This document shows positions 56,144-63,533 of a stretch of DNA of 64,000 bases, one piece after another. Source of the stretch: Tabrizicola sp. (GTDB lineage: Bacteria; Pseudomonadota; Alphaproteobacteria; Rhodobacterales; Rhodobacteraceae); assembly GCF_022842145.1 (NCBI RefSeq), contig NZ_JALHQD010000010.1, positions 10,356 through 74,355 on the forward strand, in the 5' to 3' direction. The notes under the pieces were generated by a model. It searched no databases, was not told the DNA's origin, and saw only the letters and a program-made list of their open reading frames with translations. The position numbers were made by a program, and so were the translations under genes. How positions within the stretch are numbered: position 1 is the stretch's first letter; every line of letters starts with the position of its first letter.

Positions 56144-56959
56144 ATGATGTCGCATTTTCAAGCTGTTTTCGGGGACAAGAAGCCGGTCATTGCAATGGTG
56201 CACCTTGGGGCATCGCCCGGCGCGCCGCTTTATGACGACGCCCGCGGGGTCGAGGGAATCCTCGCTGGTGCCCGGGCGGACCTGAAGGCACTTCAGGCAG
56301 CAGGCTTCGACGCGGTGATGTTCGGCAACGAAAATGACCGCCCCTATGAGCTCAAGGTCGACACCGCCACCTCCGCCACGATGGCCTATGTGATCGGCCG
56401 CCTGCGGGACGAGATCACCGTGCCGTTCGGCGTCAACGTCCTTTGGGACCCGATGTCCAGCTTCGCCGTCGCCGCCGCAACCGGGGCCGCCTTCGTGCGC
56501 GAGATCTTCACCGGCACCTATGCCTCGGACATGGGAGTCTGGGCCCCCGACGCCGGTGCTGCCGTCCGCTATGCCCAGCGCCTTGGCGCCGGGAACGTCG
56601 CCCGCCTCTACAACGTCTCAGCCGAGTTCGCCGACAGCCTCGACCGCCGCCCCCTGCCCGACCGGGCGCGGTCGGCCGTTTTCTCCTCGATCCCCGACGC
56701 GGTACTGGTCTCCGGCGCGATCACCGGCGAGGCCGCGCGGATGGAGGACCTCGAAGGCGTCAAGCGCGTCCTGCCCACCACCCCCGTCCTCGCCAATACC
56801 GGCGTCAAGCATACCACCGTCGCCGATGTCCTCGCCGTCGCCGATGGCTGTATCGTCGGTTCGGCGCTGAAGATCGGCGGCGACACCTGGGCCGCCGTCG
56901 ACCCCGACCGCGCCGCCGATTTCATGGCCCGCGCCCGTGCGGCCCGGGGCGGGAAATGA
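56144..56959 (+). CDS. BtpA/SgcQ-family TIM-barrel protein
   Basis: A 271-residue member of the BtpA family: PVIAMVHLGASPGAPLYD near the start, FDAVMFGNENDRPYELKV, FGVNVLWDPMSS, VREIFTGTYASDMGVW, ANTGVKHTTVADVLAVADG and IVGSALKIGGDTW. BtpA was named for photosystem I biogenesis in cyanobacteria, but the SgcQ branch sits in sugar operons. It is followed by an M42 peptidase gene (ATGA overlap), as SgcQ is near SgcX in E. coli. Reaction unknown. Confidence 0.88.
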   Translation: MMSHFQAVFGDKKPVIAMVHLGASPGAPLYDDARGVEGILAGARADLKALQAAGFDAVMFGNENDRPYELKVDTATSATMAYVIGRLRDEITVPFGVNVLWDPMSSFAVAAATGAAFVREIFTGTYASDMGVWAPDAGAAVRYAQRLGAGNVARLYNVSAEFADSLDRRPLPDRARSAVFSSIPDAVLVSGAITGEAARMEDLEGVKRVLPTTPVLANTGVKHTTVADVLAVADGCIVGSALKIGGDTWAAVDPDRAADFMARARAARGGK

Positions 56960-58044
56960 CGCTGCCCTCGGTCGCCGACCTGACGGTCGAACTGATGCTG
57001 CTCCCCGGCCTTGCGGGGTATGAGACCCGCGTCGCCGCCGCCATCGCCGGGCATCTCGACAGCCTCGGCCTTACCCACACCTCCGACCGCCTCGGCAACC
57101 TGACCTGCACGCTTCCCGGCGACCCTGCGCTCCCGCCCGTGATGGTCTTCACCCACATGGACCAGCTTGGCTTTATCGTCCGCAAGGTGGAAGCCACCGG
57201 CCTCATCCGCCTCGAACGCCTCGGCGGTGTCCCGGAACGCGCCTTGCCCGCGCAAGCCGTCCTCCTTTGCGCCGACCAGGGCGACCTCCCCGCCCTCATC
57301 GCCAACAAAAGCCACCACGCCACCACGCCCGACGAGAAGTACAAGGTTCTCCCCTACGCCGACCTCTACGTCGACGCGGGCTTCATGTCCAAAGCGGACG
57401 CCGAATCCGCAGGCGTCCGCATCGGCACCCCCGTCACCTACCTCCCCCGCGCCCTCACCCTGGCGAACGGCCGCATCGCCGGCACCTCGGTCGACGACCG
57501 CGCCGGCTGTGCCGCCCTCCTGAAACTGGCCGAGGCGCGCCAGGGCAAACCCGGCCCCACCCTGCACCTCGTCTGGTCGGTGCAGGAGGAATACAACCTC
57601 CGCGGCGTCCTGCCCGCCGCCACGGCCCTGCAACCCGCCATCGCGCTGCAGATCGACCTCCTCCTCGCCTGCGACACGCCGGACATGACCGCCCGGGGCG
57701 ACGTCACCCTCGGCGGTGGTCCCGGCATTTCACTCTACTCCTTCCACGGCCGCGGCACCCTGAACGGCGTGATCCCGCACCCCGCCCTTGTCCACCTGTT
57801 CGAGGACGCCGCAAACACCGCCAACCTCCCCCTCCAACGCTCCGCCCACACCGGCGCGCTGACCGACCTGTCCTACATCCAGTTCATGGGTCCGGAAGGC
57901 GTCGCCTGCCTCGATGTCGGCTTTCCCATGCGTTACTCCCACTCCGCGCTGGAAGTGGTCGACCCCAAGGACCTTGACGACCTCGTCACCGTCCTTGACA
58001 CCGCCCTGTCCGGCATCACCTCCGATTTCAAGCTGACCCGATGA
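56956..58044 (+). CDS. M42-family metallopeptidase (SgcX/FrvX-like)
   Basis: A 362-residue M42 aminopeptidase-fold protein. Di-metal ligands: VFTHMDQLGFIV (His, Asp), GTSVDDRAGCAAL (bridging Asp), VWSVQEEYNLRGV (catalytic Glu pair), LLLACDTPDM (Asp) and MRYSHSALEVV (His). All are present. SgcX and FrvX are similar proteins in sugar operons of E. coli with unproven substrates, so action on a non-peptide amide or glycosyl-amine is possible. Coupled to both neighbours by ATGA overlaps. Confidence 0.9.
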   Translation: MTLPSVADLTVELMLLPGLAGYETRVAAAIAGHLDSLGLTHTSDRLGNLTCTLPGDPALPPVMVFTHMDQLGFIVRKVEATGLIRLERLGGVPERALPAQAVLLCADQGDLPALIANKSHHATTPDEKYKVLPYADLYVDAGFMSKADAESAGVRIGTPVTYLPRALTLANGRIAGTSVDDRAGCAALLKLAEARQGKPGPTLHLVWSVQEEYNLRGVLPAATALQPAIALQIDLLLACDTPDMTARGDVTLGGGPGISLYSFHGRGTLNGVIPHPALVHLFEDAANTANLPLQRSAHTGALTDLSYIQFMGPEGVACLDVGFPMRYSHSALEVVDPKDLDDLVTVLDTALSGITSDFKLTR

Positions 58045-59531
58045 CCCACACCCGCGGCCCGCATACCCTTGGCATCGACATCGGCACCTTCGAATCCAAG
58101 GGCGTCCTCGTCGATGCCCAGGGCCATATCACCGCCAGCGCCAGCCGACCGCACAAGATGATCGTCCCCCGCGCCGGATGGGCCGAGCACCGGGCCGAGG
58201 AGGACTGGTGGGGCGACTTCGTTTTCATCACCAAGGCCCTTCTCCAGCAGTCCGGCCTTGACCCCAAGGACATCAAAGCCGTCGCCGCCAGCGCCATCGG
58301 CCCCTGCATGTTGCCGGTGGACGCACACGGCAAACCCCTGATGAACGGCGTCCTTTACGGCGTCGACACCCGCGCCACCGACCAGATCGCCGCGCTCAAC
58401 GCCCGGATTGGCGAGGCGACCATCCACCAACGCTGCGGCAATGCGCTGACCTCGCAATCCGTGGGCCCAAAGATCCTGTGGCTCAAGGAAACCCACCCCG
58501 ACCTTTACGCGCAAACGGCGATGGTCCTGACGTCCACCAGCTACCTCACCTGGAAGCTGACCGGCGAATACGTCATCGACCACTACACCGCCGCGAACTT
58601 CTCGCCGCTCTACGACGTGACAACCCAGAACTGGACCGCCGACCTCGCGCCCGAAATCATCCCGCTGGGCAAGCTTCCCCGCCTGATGTGGTCGACCGAG
58701 ATCGCCGGGCACATCACCGCCGCAGCCGCCGCCGAGACCGGCCTTGCACAGGGCACCCCCGTCACCTGCGGGACCATCGACGCAGCGGCCGAGGCGGTCA
58801 GTGTCGGCGTCCAGCACCCCGGCGAGATGATGATGATGTATGGCTCGACCATCTTCATCATCCAGGTCACCGGCCAACCCGTCCGCGACCCGCGCCTGTG
58901 GTATGCGCCCTGGCTTTTCCCCGGCATGCACGCCTCGATGGCGGGGCTGGCGACATCCGGCACGCTGACCCACTGGTTCCGCGACCAGTTGGCCCGAGAC
59001 ACGGATTTCCCTGCTTTGGTGGCGGAAGCAACCGACAGCCCCAAGGGCGCCAAGGGGCTGATCTGCCTGCCCTATTTCTCGGGCGAACGGACCCCAATCC
59101 ACGACCCGCACGCGCGGGGGGCGTTCTTCGGCCTGAACCTCACCCACACCCGCGCCGACATGTTCCGCGCGGTGGTCGAGGGCATCGCCGCCGGAACCGC
59201 CCATGTGCTGGAGACCTATGCCGAAGTGGGCGCATCCCCTGACCGCGTGCTTTCGGTCGGCGGCGGCACGAAGAACGCGCTCTGGCTGCAGGCGACCTCG
59301 GACTTCGGCGGCGTCGCGCAGCATGTCTGCGAAAAGACCATCGGTGCCAGCTACGGCGACGCCTTCCTGGCCGCGCTGGCCATCGGGGCCGCAAAGCCCA
59401 AGGACATCCTGGACTGGAACCCCAACGCGAGCACGGTGACGCCGGAATCCGTCCCCGCCTACGCCACGCAATACCCGCTCTGGAAGCGCCTTTACGCGCA
59501 GACCCAAGACCTGATGCAGGCCCTGCCGTGA
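58041..59531 (+). CDS. FGGY-family carbohydrate kinase
   Basis: A 496-residue kinase: GIDIGTFESKGVLVDAQG (phosphate-1 loop, N-terminal), ASAIGPCMLPVDAHGKPL, GVDTRATDQI, CGTIDAAAEAVSVGV, MMMYGSTIFI, and VLSVGGGTKNALWLQATSD (the second FGGY signature, about 405-423). It phosphorylates a sugar or polyol (xylulokinase/erythritol-kinase class). It is coupled to the M42 gene in front and shares its stop (GTGA) with the creatininase-like gene. Confidence 0.92.
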   Translation: MTHTRGPHTLGIDIGTFESKGVLVDAQGHITASASRPHKMIVPRAGWAEHRAEEDWWGDFVFITKALLQQSGLDPKDIKAVAASAIGPCMLPVDAHGKPLMNGVLYGVDTRATDQIAALNARIGEATIHQRCGNALTSQSVGPKILWLKETHPDLYAQTAMVLTSTSYLTWKLTGEYVIDHYTAANFSPLYDVTTQNWTADLAPEIIPLGKLPRLMWSTEIAGHITAAAAAETGLAQGTPVTCGTIDAAAEAVSVGVQHPGEMMMMYGSTIFIIQVTGQPVRDPRLWYAPWLFPGMHASMAGLATSGTLTHWFRDQLARDTDFPALVAEATDSPKGAKGLICLPYFSGERTPIHDPHARGAFFGLNLTHTRADMFRAVVEGIAAGTAHVLETYAEVGASPDRVLSVGGGTKNALWLQATSDFGGVAQHVCEKTIGASYGDAFLAALAIGAAKPKDILDWNPNASTVTPESVPAYATQYPLWKRLYAQTQDLMQALP

Positions 59532-60265
59532 CCGAGTTCGCCCGCCTCCGCCCGCATCAGTTGCAGGAGGCCATCGCGGCGAACACTCCGGTCGTGCTGC
59601 CGATCGGCGTGATGGAATACCACGGCCAGCACCTCCCCTCCGGCGTGGACCTCCTCGCCGTGACCGAAGTCCTCGACCGGCTGGGAAACCAAATCATCAC
59701 CCTGCCCCCCTTCGCCTATGGCGCGGCCTCGCATGCCGTGGCGGGACCAGAGGGCACCGGGACGCTGCACATCGACGCCGGGGCGATCCTGCCGCTGGCC
59801 GAAGGACTGTTCACCGCGCTTCTGAAGGCAGGTTTCCGCAACATCCGGGGCGTGATCCATCACCAGACCGAGGGCTTCGACCAGGGCATGCCCACGGACC
59901 TTGCCTTCCGGCTGGCGGGGCGCAACGCGATCATGCGGTTCCTGGAGGCCACGCGCGGCCCCGGTTGGTGGGGCGACCGCGGCATGCAGGACTATTACGC
60001 GCAGCAGGCGGAAGGGGCGGACCCGTTCAACTGGGTCCGCATCCATCCGCTGTTTCCCAAGGGCGCGGCCTTTCCCTTCGACCACGCCGGCAAGGGCGAG
60101 ACGGCGCTGATGCAGGCGCTGGCTCCCGACACGGTGGACATGGCCCGCGCCGGGGACGGCGATCATTGGTATACCGAAGATGCCGGGCAAGCCTCTCCCG
60201 AGATGGGAGAACGCGGCGTGCAGATCGCGCTGATCCACCTGAGGCAGGTGCTGGGTCTTCCCTGA
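59528..60265 (+). CDS. Creatininase-family (amidohydrolase-like) protein, GTG start
   Basis: A 245-residue protein of the creatininase fold. LPIGVMEYHGQHLPSGVDLL carries the first metal cluster (E-x-H...H...D, about 27-43). The second cluster, normally NGHGGN-like, is replaced by IHHQTEGFDQG, so the metal site is altered and the substrate is probably not creatinine. The start is a GTG overlapping the FGGY stop. Other members make FAPy deaminases, lactonase-like or amidase enzymes. Last gene of the BtpA operon. Confidence 0.85.
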   Translation: MTEFARLRPHQLQEAIAANTPVVLPIGVMEYHGQHLPSGVDLLAVTEVLDRLGNQIITLPPFAYGAASHAVAGPEGTGTLHIDAGAILPLAEGLFTALLKAGFRNIRGVIHHQTEGFDQGMPTDLAFRLAGRNAIMRFLEATRGPGWWGDRGMQDYYAQQAEGADPFNWVRIHPLFPKGAAFPFDHAGKGETALMQALAPDTVDMARAGDGDHWYTEDAGQASPEMGERGVQIALIHLRQVLGLP

Positions 60266-60275
60266 CGCGCCACCG

Positions 60276-60341
60276 CTCGTCGATGACTTCGTCACTCCTC
60301 GCTGACCCTCCGACGAGAAGCCGAAGGCGCACGAGAAGGCG
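60276..60341. repeat. Convergent-gene repeat, copy B
   Basis: CTCGTCG at 60276-60282 pairs with CGACGAG at 60311-60317; then AAGCCGAAGGCGCACGAGA and AGGCG as in copy A (54961-55029). It lies between the creatininase-like and FucU/RbsD-like stop codons. Confidence 0.65.
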
Positions 60342-60346
60342 TCCAC

Positions 60347-60802
60347 TTACAACTCCGGCAGATCCACCACGCCCTTCTTCAGGATGAAGCATCCGTAGGG
60401 TCCGCTGTCACTGGTCCGGATGATGGCAAAGGACCGCTTTGCGGCTGCATAGAAGTCGAACCGCTCCAGCGCCTGAATGGTTACGGCGCGGCCCTCCGCC
60501 TGATCGACCACCGCCTGCATCCGGTCGAATATCGGGACCTGGCCCTCGGGATTGCTGACAACCTGCATCCGGCTGACGGGCGCAGGGACGAAGGTATCCA
60601 GCGGCATCAGCGTCAGGATCGCCCGGGCGGCGGTCGGGATGTCGCATCCCGCCATGTCGATCAGGCGGCCATAGCTCGTCTCCGCCGCGATGGTCGCCGC
60701 GGGGTGGTTCACGTCACAGATCACCAGATCGTCGCCATGTCCCATCAGCATGAGGACATGAACGATCTCGGCCGACAGCCGCTGGTCGATCCCCTTCAGC
60801 AT
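60347..60802 (-). CDS. RbsD/FucU-family sugar mutarotase
   Basis: A 151-residue RbsD/FucU protein: LKGIDQRLSAEIVHVLMLMGHGDDLVICDVNHPA contains the active-site His and Asp (core MGHGDDLVICD), and the end AIIRTSDSGPYGCFILKKGV is the FucU-type C terminus. It interconverts anomers of L-fucose, ribose or a similar sugar. A terminator-like hairpin lies upstream, so it may have its own promoter in 60803-60872. Confidence 0.9.
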   Translation of the reverse strand: MLKGIDQRLSAEIVHVLMLMGHGDDLVICDVNHPAATIAAETSYGRLIDMAGCDIPTAARAILTLMPLDTFVPAPVSRMQVVSNPEGQVPIFDRMQAVVDQAEGRAVTIQALERFDFYAAAKRSFAIIRTSDSGPYGCFILKKGVVDLPEL

Positions 60803-60872
60803 CGGGTTTTGATCGATGGGAAGGTTGACGAAGTCTGAATGCCCACAGTCAACCCCTTGATTTCATTCAGGC

Positions 60873-60896
60873 AAAAAGCCTGCCCACGCGCGGGCA
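60873..60896 (-). terminator. Terminator-like hairpin after the CUT1 permease genes
   Basis: On the minus strand TGCCC, a 6-base loop, GGGCA, then GGC and TTTTT, starting directly at the permease stop codon. The stem is short (5 bp), so efficiency is uncertain. Confidence 0.5.
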
Positions 60897-61862
60897 CTAC
60901 TTCACCGCCCCTGCGGCCATCCCCTTGATGATGAACCGCTCCAGCACGATCCCGATCACGATCAGGGGCAGGATCGCCGCGAAGGACAGCGCCGCCATCG
61001 ACCACCAGTTGATCCCCTGGCTGCCGGTCTGGCTGGCCACCATCACCGGCAGGGTGTTGGCGTGGGTCGAGGTCAGGAGGGCCGCGAAGAAATACTCGTT
61101 CCAGGTCAGAACCAGCGAAAGGATGAAGGCCGCCACCATCCCCGGCAGCGCGATGGGCACGATGATCGTCAGGAAAGCCCCCCAGATCGACAGCCCGTCG
61201 ACGAGGGCCGCTTCCTCCAACTCGGTCGGGATCGTCTCGAACTGGTCCTTCATGATCCAGATGACGATCGGCAGGACCGAGAGCGTGTAAAGGAGGATGA
61301 GCCCGATCCGGGTGTCGAGCAGCGCCAGCTCCTTGTAGAGAACCAGGAACGGCAGGGCGAGCACCACGGGCGGCAGGATCAACTGCGACAGGAAGAAGAA
61401 CAGGATGTCGTCGTTCTTCATCCAGGCCCATTCGTAGCGGAACCGCGACAGCCCATAGGCCGCCATCGCCCCCAAGACCACCGCCAGGGTCGAGGACACC
61501 AGCGCCACGATGGTCGAGTTCATGAACCGCTTCAGGAACTCGGCCCGGACGGTGCTTTCCTGCTGCAGGGTCTGGGGCGACATCCCGATGGACTCCCACC
61601 CCTTCCACTTCGGCGCGTAGAACAGCGCCTTGGCCCAGTCGCCCTCGGGCGTCCAAGCCTGCGGAAAGGGGACCATCTGGCCTTGCATCACGTTCGGAGC
61701 CATCTTGAAGCTGGTCGTCGCGGTCCAGTAGATCGGGAAGAGGCAGATCACGGCCCAAAGAACGAGGACGCCGTAAATCGCGGTCCGGCTGGCCCACCAT
61801 TTCATGCGGAAACCGCGGTCGGCCTCGCTGTCGCGGAAGATCTGGACGGGGGTATCGGTCAT
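60897..61862 (-). CDS. CUT1 carbohydrate ABC transporter permease (MalG-like)
   Basis: A 321-residue permease with six membrane segments. The EAA loop reads TELEEAALVDGLSIWGAFL with the family pattern EAAxxDG...I, and an unusually long periplasmic loop (about residues 55-110, SFKMAPNVMQGQMVPFPQAW) follows the first helix. It pairs with the MalF-like gene 12 bases upstream. No matching binding protein or ATPase is in the window. Confidence 0.92.
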   Translation of the reverse strand: MTDTPVQIFRDSEADRGFRMKWWASRTAIYGVLVLWAVICLFPIYWTATTSFKMAPNVMQGQMVPFPQAWTPEGDWAKALFYAPKWKGWESIGMSPQTLQQESTVRAEFLKRFMNSTIVALVSSTLAVVLGAMAAYGLSRFRYEWAWMKNDDILFFFLSQLILPPVVLALPFLVLYKELALLDTRIGLILLYTLSVLPIVIWIMKDQFETIPTELEEAALVDGLSIWGAFLTIIVPIALPGMVAAFILSLVLTWNEYFFAALLTSTHANTLPVMVASQTGSQGINWWSMAALSFAAILPLIVIGIVLERFIIKGMAAGAVK

Positions 61863-61874
61863 TTCGGGGTCCCG

Positions 61875-62987
61875 TCAGGTTCTGGGGCGCGTCAGGCGGT
61901 TGGCAAATTTCATCAGGAACGTCATCGCGATGACGATCAGCACGAGGTAGACCATCGCCAGCATGGTCCCGTAGCCGACGTTCGACCTTTCCCGGTATTC
62001 CCGGAAGATGAAGCTGGTGACGGTATCCGTCGCCCCTCCCGGCCCGCCAGAGGTCACGGTGATGACGATGTCGGCCAGCTTCAGCTTGAAGATGATGCGG
62101 ATCAGGATCGCGGTGACCGAGACCGGCAGCATCAGCGGGAAGGTGATCTCCCAGAAGCTTTTCCAGCCGGTGGCACCATCGACGCGGCTGGCCTCCTGCA
62201 GCTCTTTCGGGATCGCCTGCAGGCCCGCCAGAAGCATGATCATCATGAAGGGGATGAAGGTCCAGGCATCCAGCACCATGATGGTCAGCTTGGCCATCCA
62301 GGGGCTTTCGAAGAAGCTTGGATTTTCGATCCCCAGGCTGCGCGCCAGACGAGCAAGCGGGCCGAAGCGCGGCTCCAGCATCGACTTGCCGACCATCCAG
62401 CTGACGGCCACCGGCGACAGCATCAGCGGCAGAAGGAAGGCCACCCGCCAGAACTTCCGGGCGCGGATCTGACCGGCGAGGATCAGGGCCAGCCCAAAGG
62501 CGATGGCGTATTCCACGATGATGGCGAGCACATAGATGACCATGTTGCCCAGAGCGTTCCAGTAGAACGGGTCGCCCCACATCTGGACGAGGTTGTCCAC
62601 CCCGTTGAACTGGCGCCCGTCGAGGCTGGAGAGGTTCCAGCTGGAAAACGCGATGATCAGCCCGAAAAGAAGCGGGAAGACGGTCAGCGAAACGACGAAC
62701 AGCGCCGCCGGCAGGACAAAAAGCGTGCGCTTGCCCTGCTCGCCGCGGGTGATGACCTGCGCCCAGCACAGCGCCGTGGCCCACAGGCAATAAGCATAGA
62801 GTGTGGGCCGCCAGGTATCGAAGCCGAAGTCCAGCCAGCCCATCGATTGCGCCGCCTGCGCCAGAGCAACCAGCGCAAGCAGCGCCGCTGCGCCCCAGAC
62901 GAGGGCTTTTCCAAGCCGGGCCCGGCCCGGGGTGATGTCGTCCGTGGTGACGACGTGCAGCTGATCGGTCCCGCTCATGACTGACAT
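61875..62987 (-). CDS. CUT1 carbohydrate ABC transporter permease (MalF-like)
   Basis: A 370-residue permease. Two extra N-terminal helices (about 30-50 and 62-78) precede the six core helices; the EAA loop is PKELQEASRVDGATGWKSF. The start at 62987 is the ATG inside an operator-like palindrome; a second in-frame ATG at 62978 is possible and neither has a convincing ribosome site. It is the first gene of the two-permease unit and is divergent from the puc promoter region. Confidence 0.9.
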   Translation of the reverse strand: MSVMSGTDQLHVVTTDDITPGRARLGKALVWGAAALLALVALAQAAQSMGWLDFGFDTWRPTLYAYCLWATALCWAQVITRGEQGKRTLFVLPAALFVVSLTVFPLLFGLIIAFSSWNLSSLDGRQFNGVDNLVQMWGDPFYWNALGNMVIYVLAIIVEYAIAFGLALILAGQIRARKFWRVAFLLPLMLSPVAVSWMVGKSMLEPRFGPLARLARSLGIENPSFFESPWMAKLTIMVLDAWTFIPFMMIMLLAGLQAIPKELQEASRVDGATGWKSFWEITFPLMLPVSVTAILIRIIFKLKLADIVITVTSGGPGGATDTVTSFIFREYRERSNVGYGTMLAMVYLVLIVIAMTFLMKFANRLTRPRT

Positions 62988-62992
62988 GTTAG
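62981..62992. promoter_or_regulatory. GntR-type operator, site 3 (CUT1 permease promoter)
   Basis: CTGACATGTTAG, 11 of 12 identical to site 1 at 53242-53253. It covers the ATG of the MalF-like gene on the minus strand, just as site 1 abuts the ATG of gntR. Confidence 0.7.
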
Positions 62993-63134
62993 CCGGGGCT
63001 TGCTGCGCTTGGAAAGCGAATTCTCGGTGGGAATGGCAAGAGAATCACCATCCCCGCCTGACGCCATTGCGTGCGTGTCAAAACGAAGCGCCCAGAAACT
63101 GTGCAACACTGTTGCTACAGACTTTAAAGGGGCT

Positions 63135-63149
63135 GCGACGGGTTGACGC
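63135..63149. promoter_or_regulatory. RegA/PrrA-like site upstream of puc
   Basis: GCGAC-GGGTT-GACGC fits the published Rhodobacter pattern GCGNC-Nx-GNCGC for the redox regulator PrrA/RegA, which activates photosynthesis genes at low oxygen. It lies about 230 bases upstream of pucB. Confidence 0.5.
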
Positions 63150-63211
63150 GGATGGAAAGCAAGCAGGATCAACCATATGCGTCCCAGTATTGCGGGAAGG
63201 CACCACCATTA

Positions 63212-63229
63212 TGTAAACCTGTCGTTACA
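63212..63229. promoter_or_regulatory. PpsR/CrtJ box 1
   Basis: TGT-N12-ACA with exact spacing (TGT at 63212, ACA at 63227). PpsR represses puc and bch/crt genes in oxygen or high light. The second box starts 26 bases downstream, a distance that lets two PpsR units bind cooperatively. Confidence 0.8.
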
Positions 63230-63237
63230 ATTGAAAT

Positions 63238-63255
63238 TGTCAGACAAAAGTGACA
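63238..63255. promoter_or_regulatory. PpsR/CrtJ box 2, overlapping the probable puc promoter
   Basis: TGT at 63238 and ACA at 63253, again TGT-N12-ACA. A TTGTCA element at 63237-63242 within the box could be a -35 hexamer with an AT-rich -10 region around 63262-63270, so binding would block transcription. The remaining gap 62988-63367 shows an unexplained palindrome GCAACA-C-TGTTGC at 63103-63115. Confidence 0.78.
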
Positions 63256-63367
63256 GATTGCGAATTAGAACCGGCTGCCCCGGTCTTTCTGGGTGAGGGT
63301 TCGGACGGGATCAGGTCGTCACCCCGTCAAGCAAGACAGTGATGACGAGGGCACGGAGGAACATCTT

Positions 63368-63523
63368 ATGTCTAACGATCCTGACAAGGTCTGGCCGACA
63401 GGCCTGACGCTTCGGGAAGCCGAAGAAGTACACAGCTATCTGATCGACGGCACGCGGGTCTTCGGGGTCATCGCCCTGATTGCCCACGTCCTGGTTGCCG
63501 TTTCGACACCCTGGCTCGGCTGA
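63368..63523 (+). CDS. pucB: Light-harvesting LH2 beta polypeptide
   Basis: A 51-residue antenna subunit. His22 (EEVHSYL) and His40 (LIAHVLVAV) are the two family histidines 18 residues apart; His40 ligates a B850 bacteriochlorophyll. IDGTRVF supplies the Arg30 that hydrogen-bonds B800, and the chain ends in TPWLG. One transmembrane helix (about 26-47). GGAGGA precedes the ATG. pucA follows after 10 bases with its own site. Confidence 0.97.
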   Translation: MSNDPDKVWPTGLTLREAEEVHSYLIDGTRVFGVIALIAHVLVAVSTPWLG

Positions 63524-63533
63524 GGAGGAAAGC

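Noticed and set aside
56144-56959. BtpA gene as a photosystem biogenesis factor linked to puc
   Set aside because: The BtpA name comes from cyanobacterial photosystem I; here the gene is coupled to M42, FGGY and creatininase genes in a sugar operon, so an SgcQ-type role is more likely.
63100-63119. TGT...ACA pair as a third PpsR box
   Set aside because: The spacer is 14 bases rather than 12; more simply explained by the palindrome GCAACA-C-TGTTGC.
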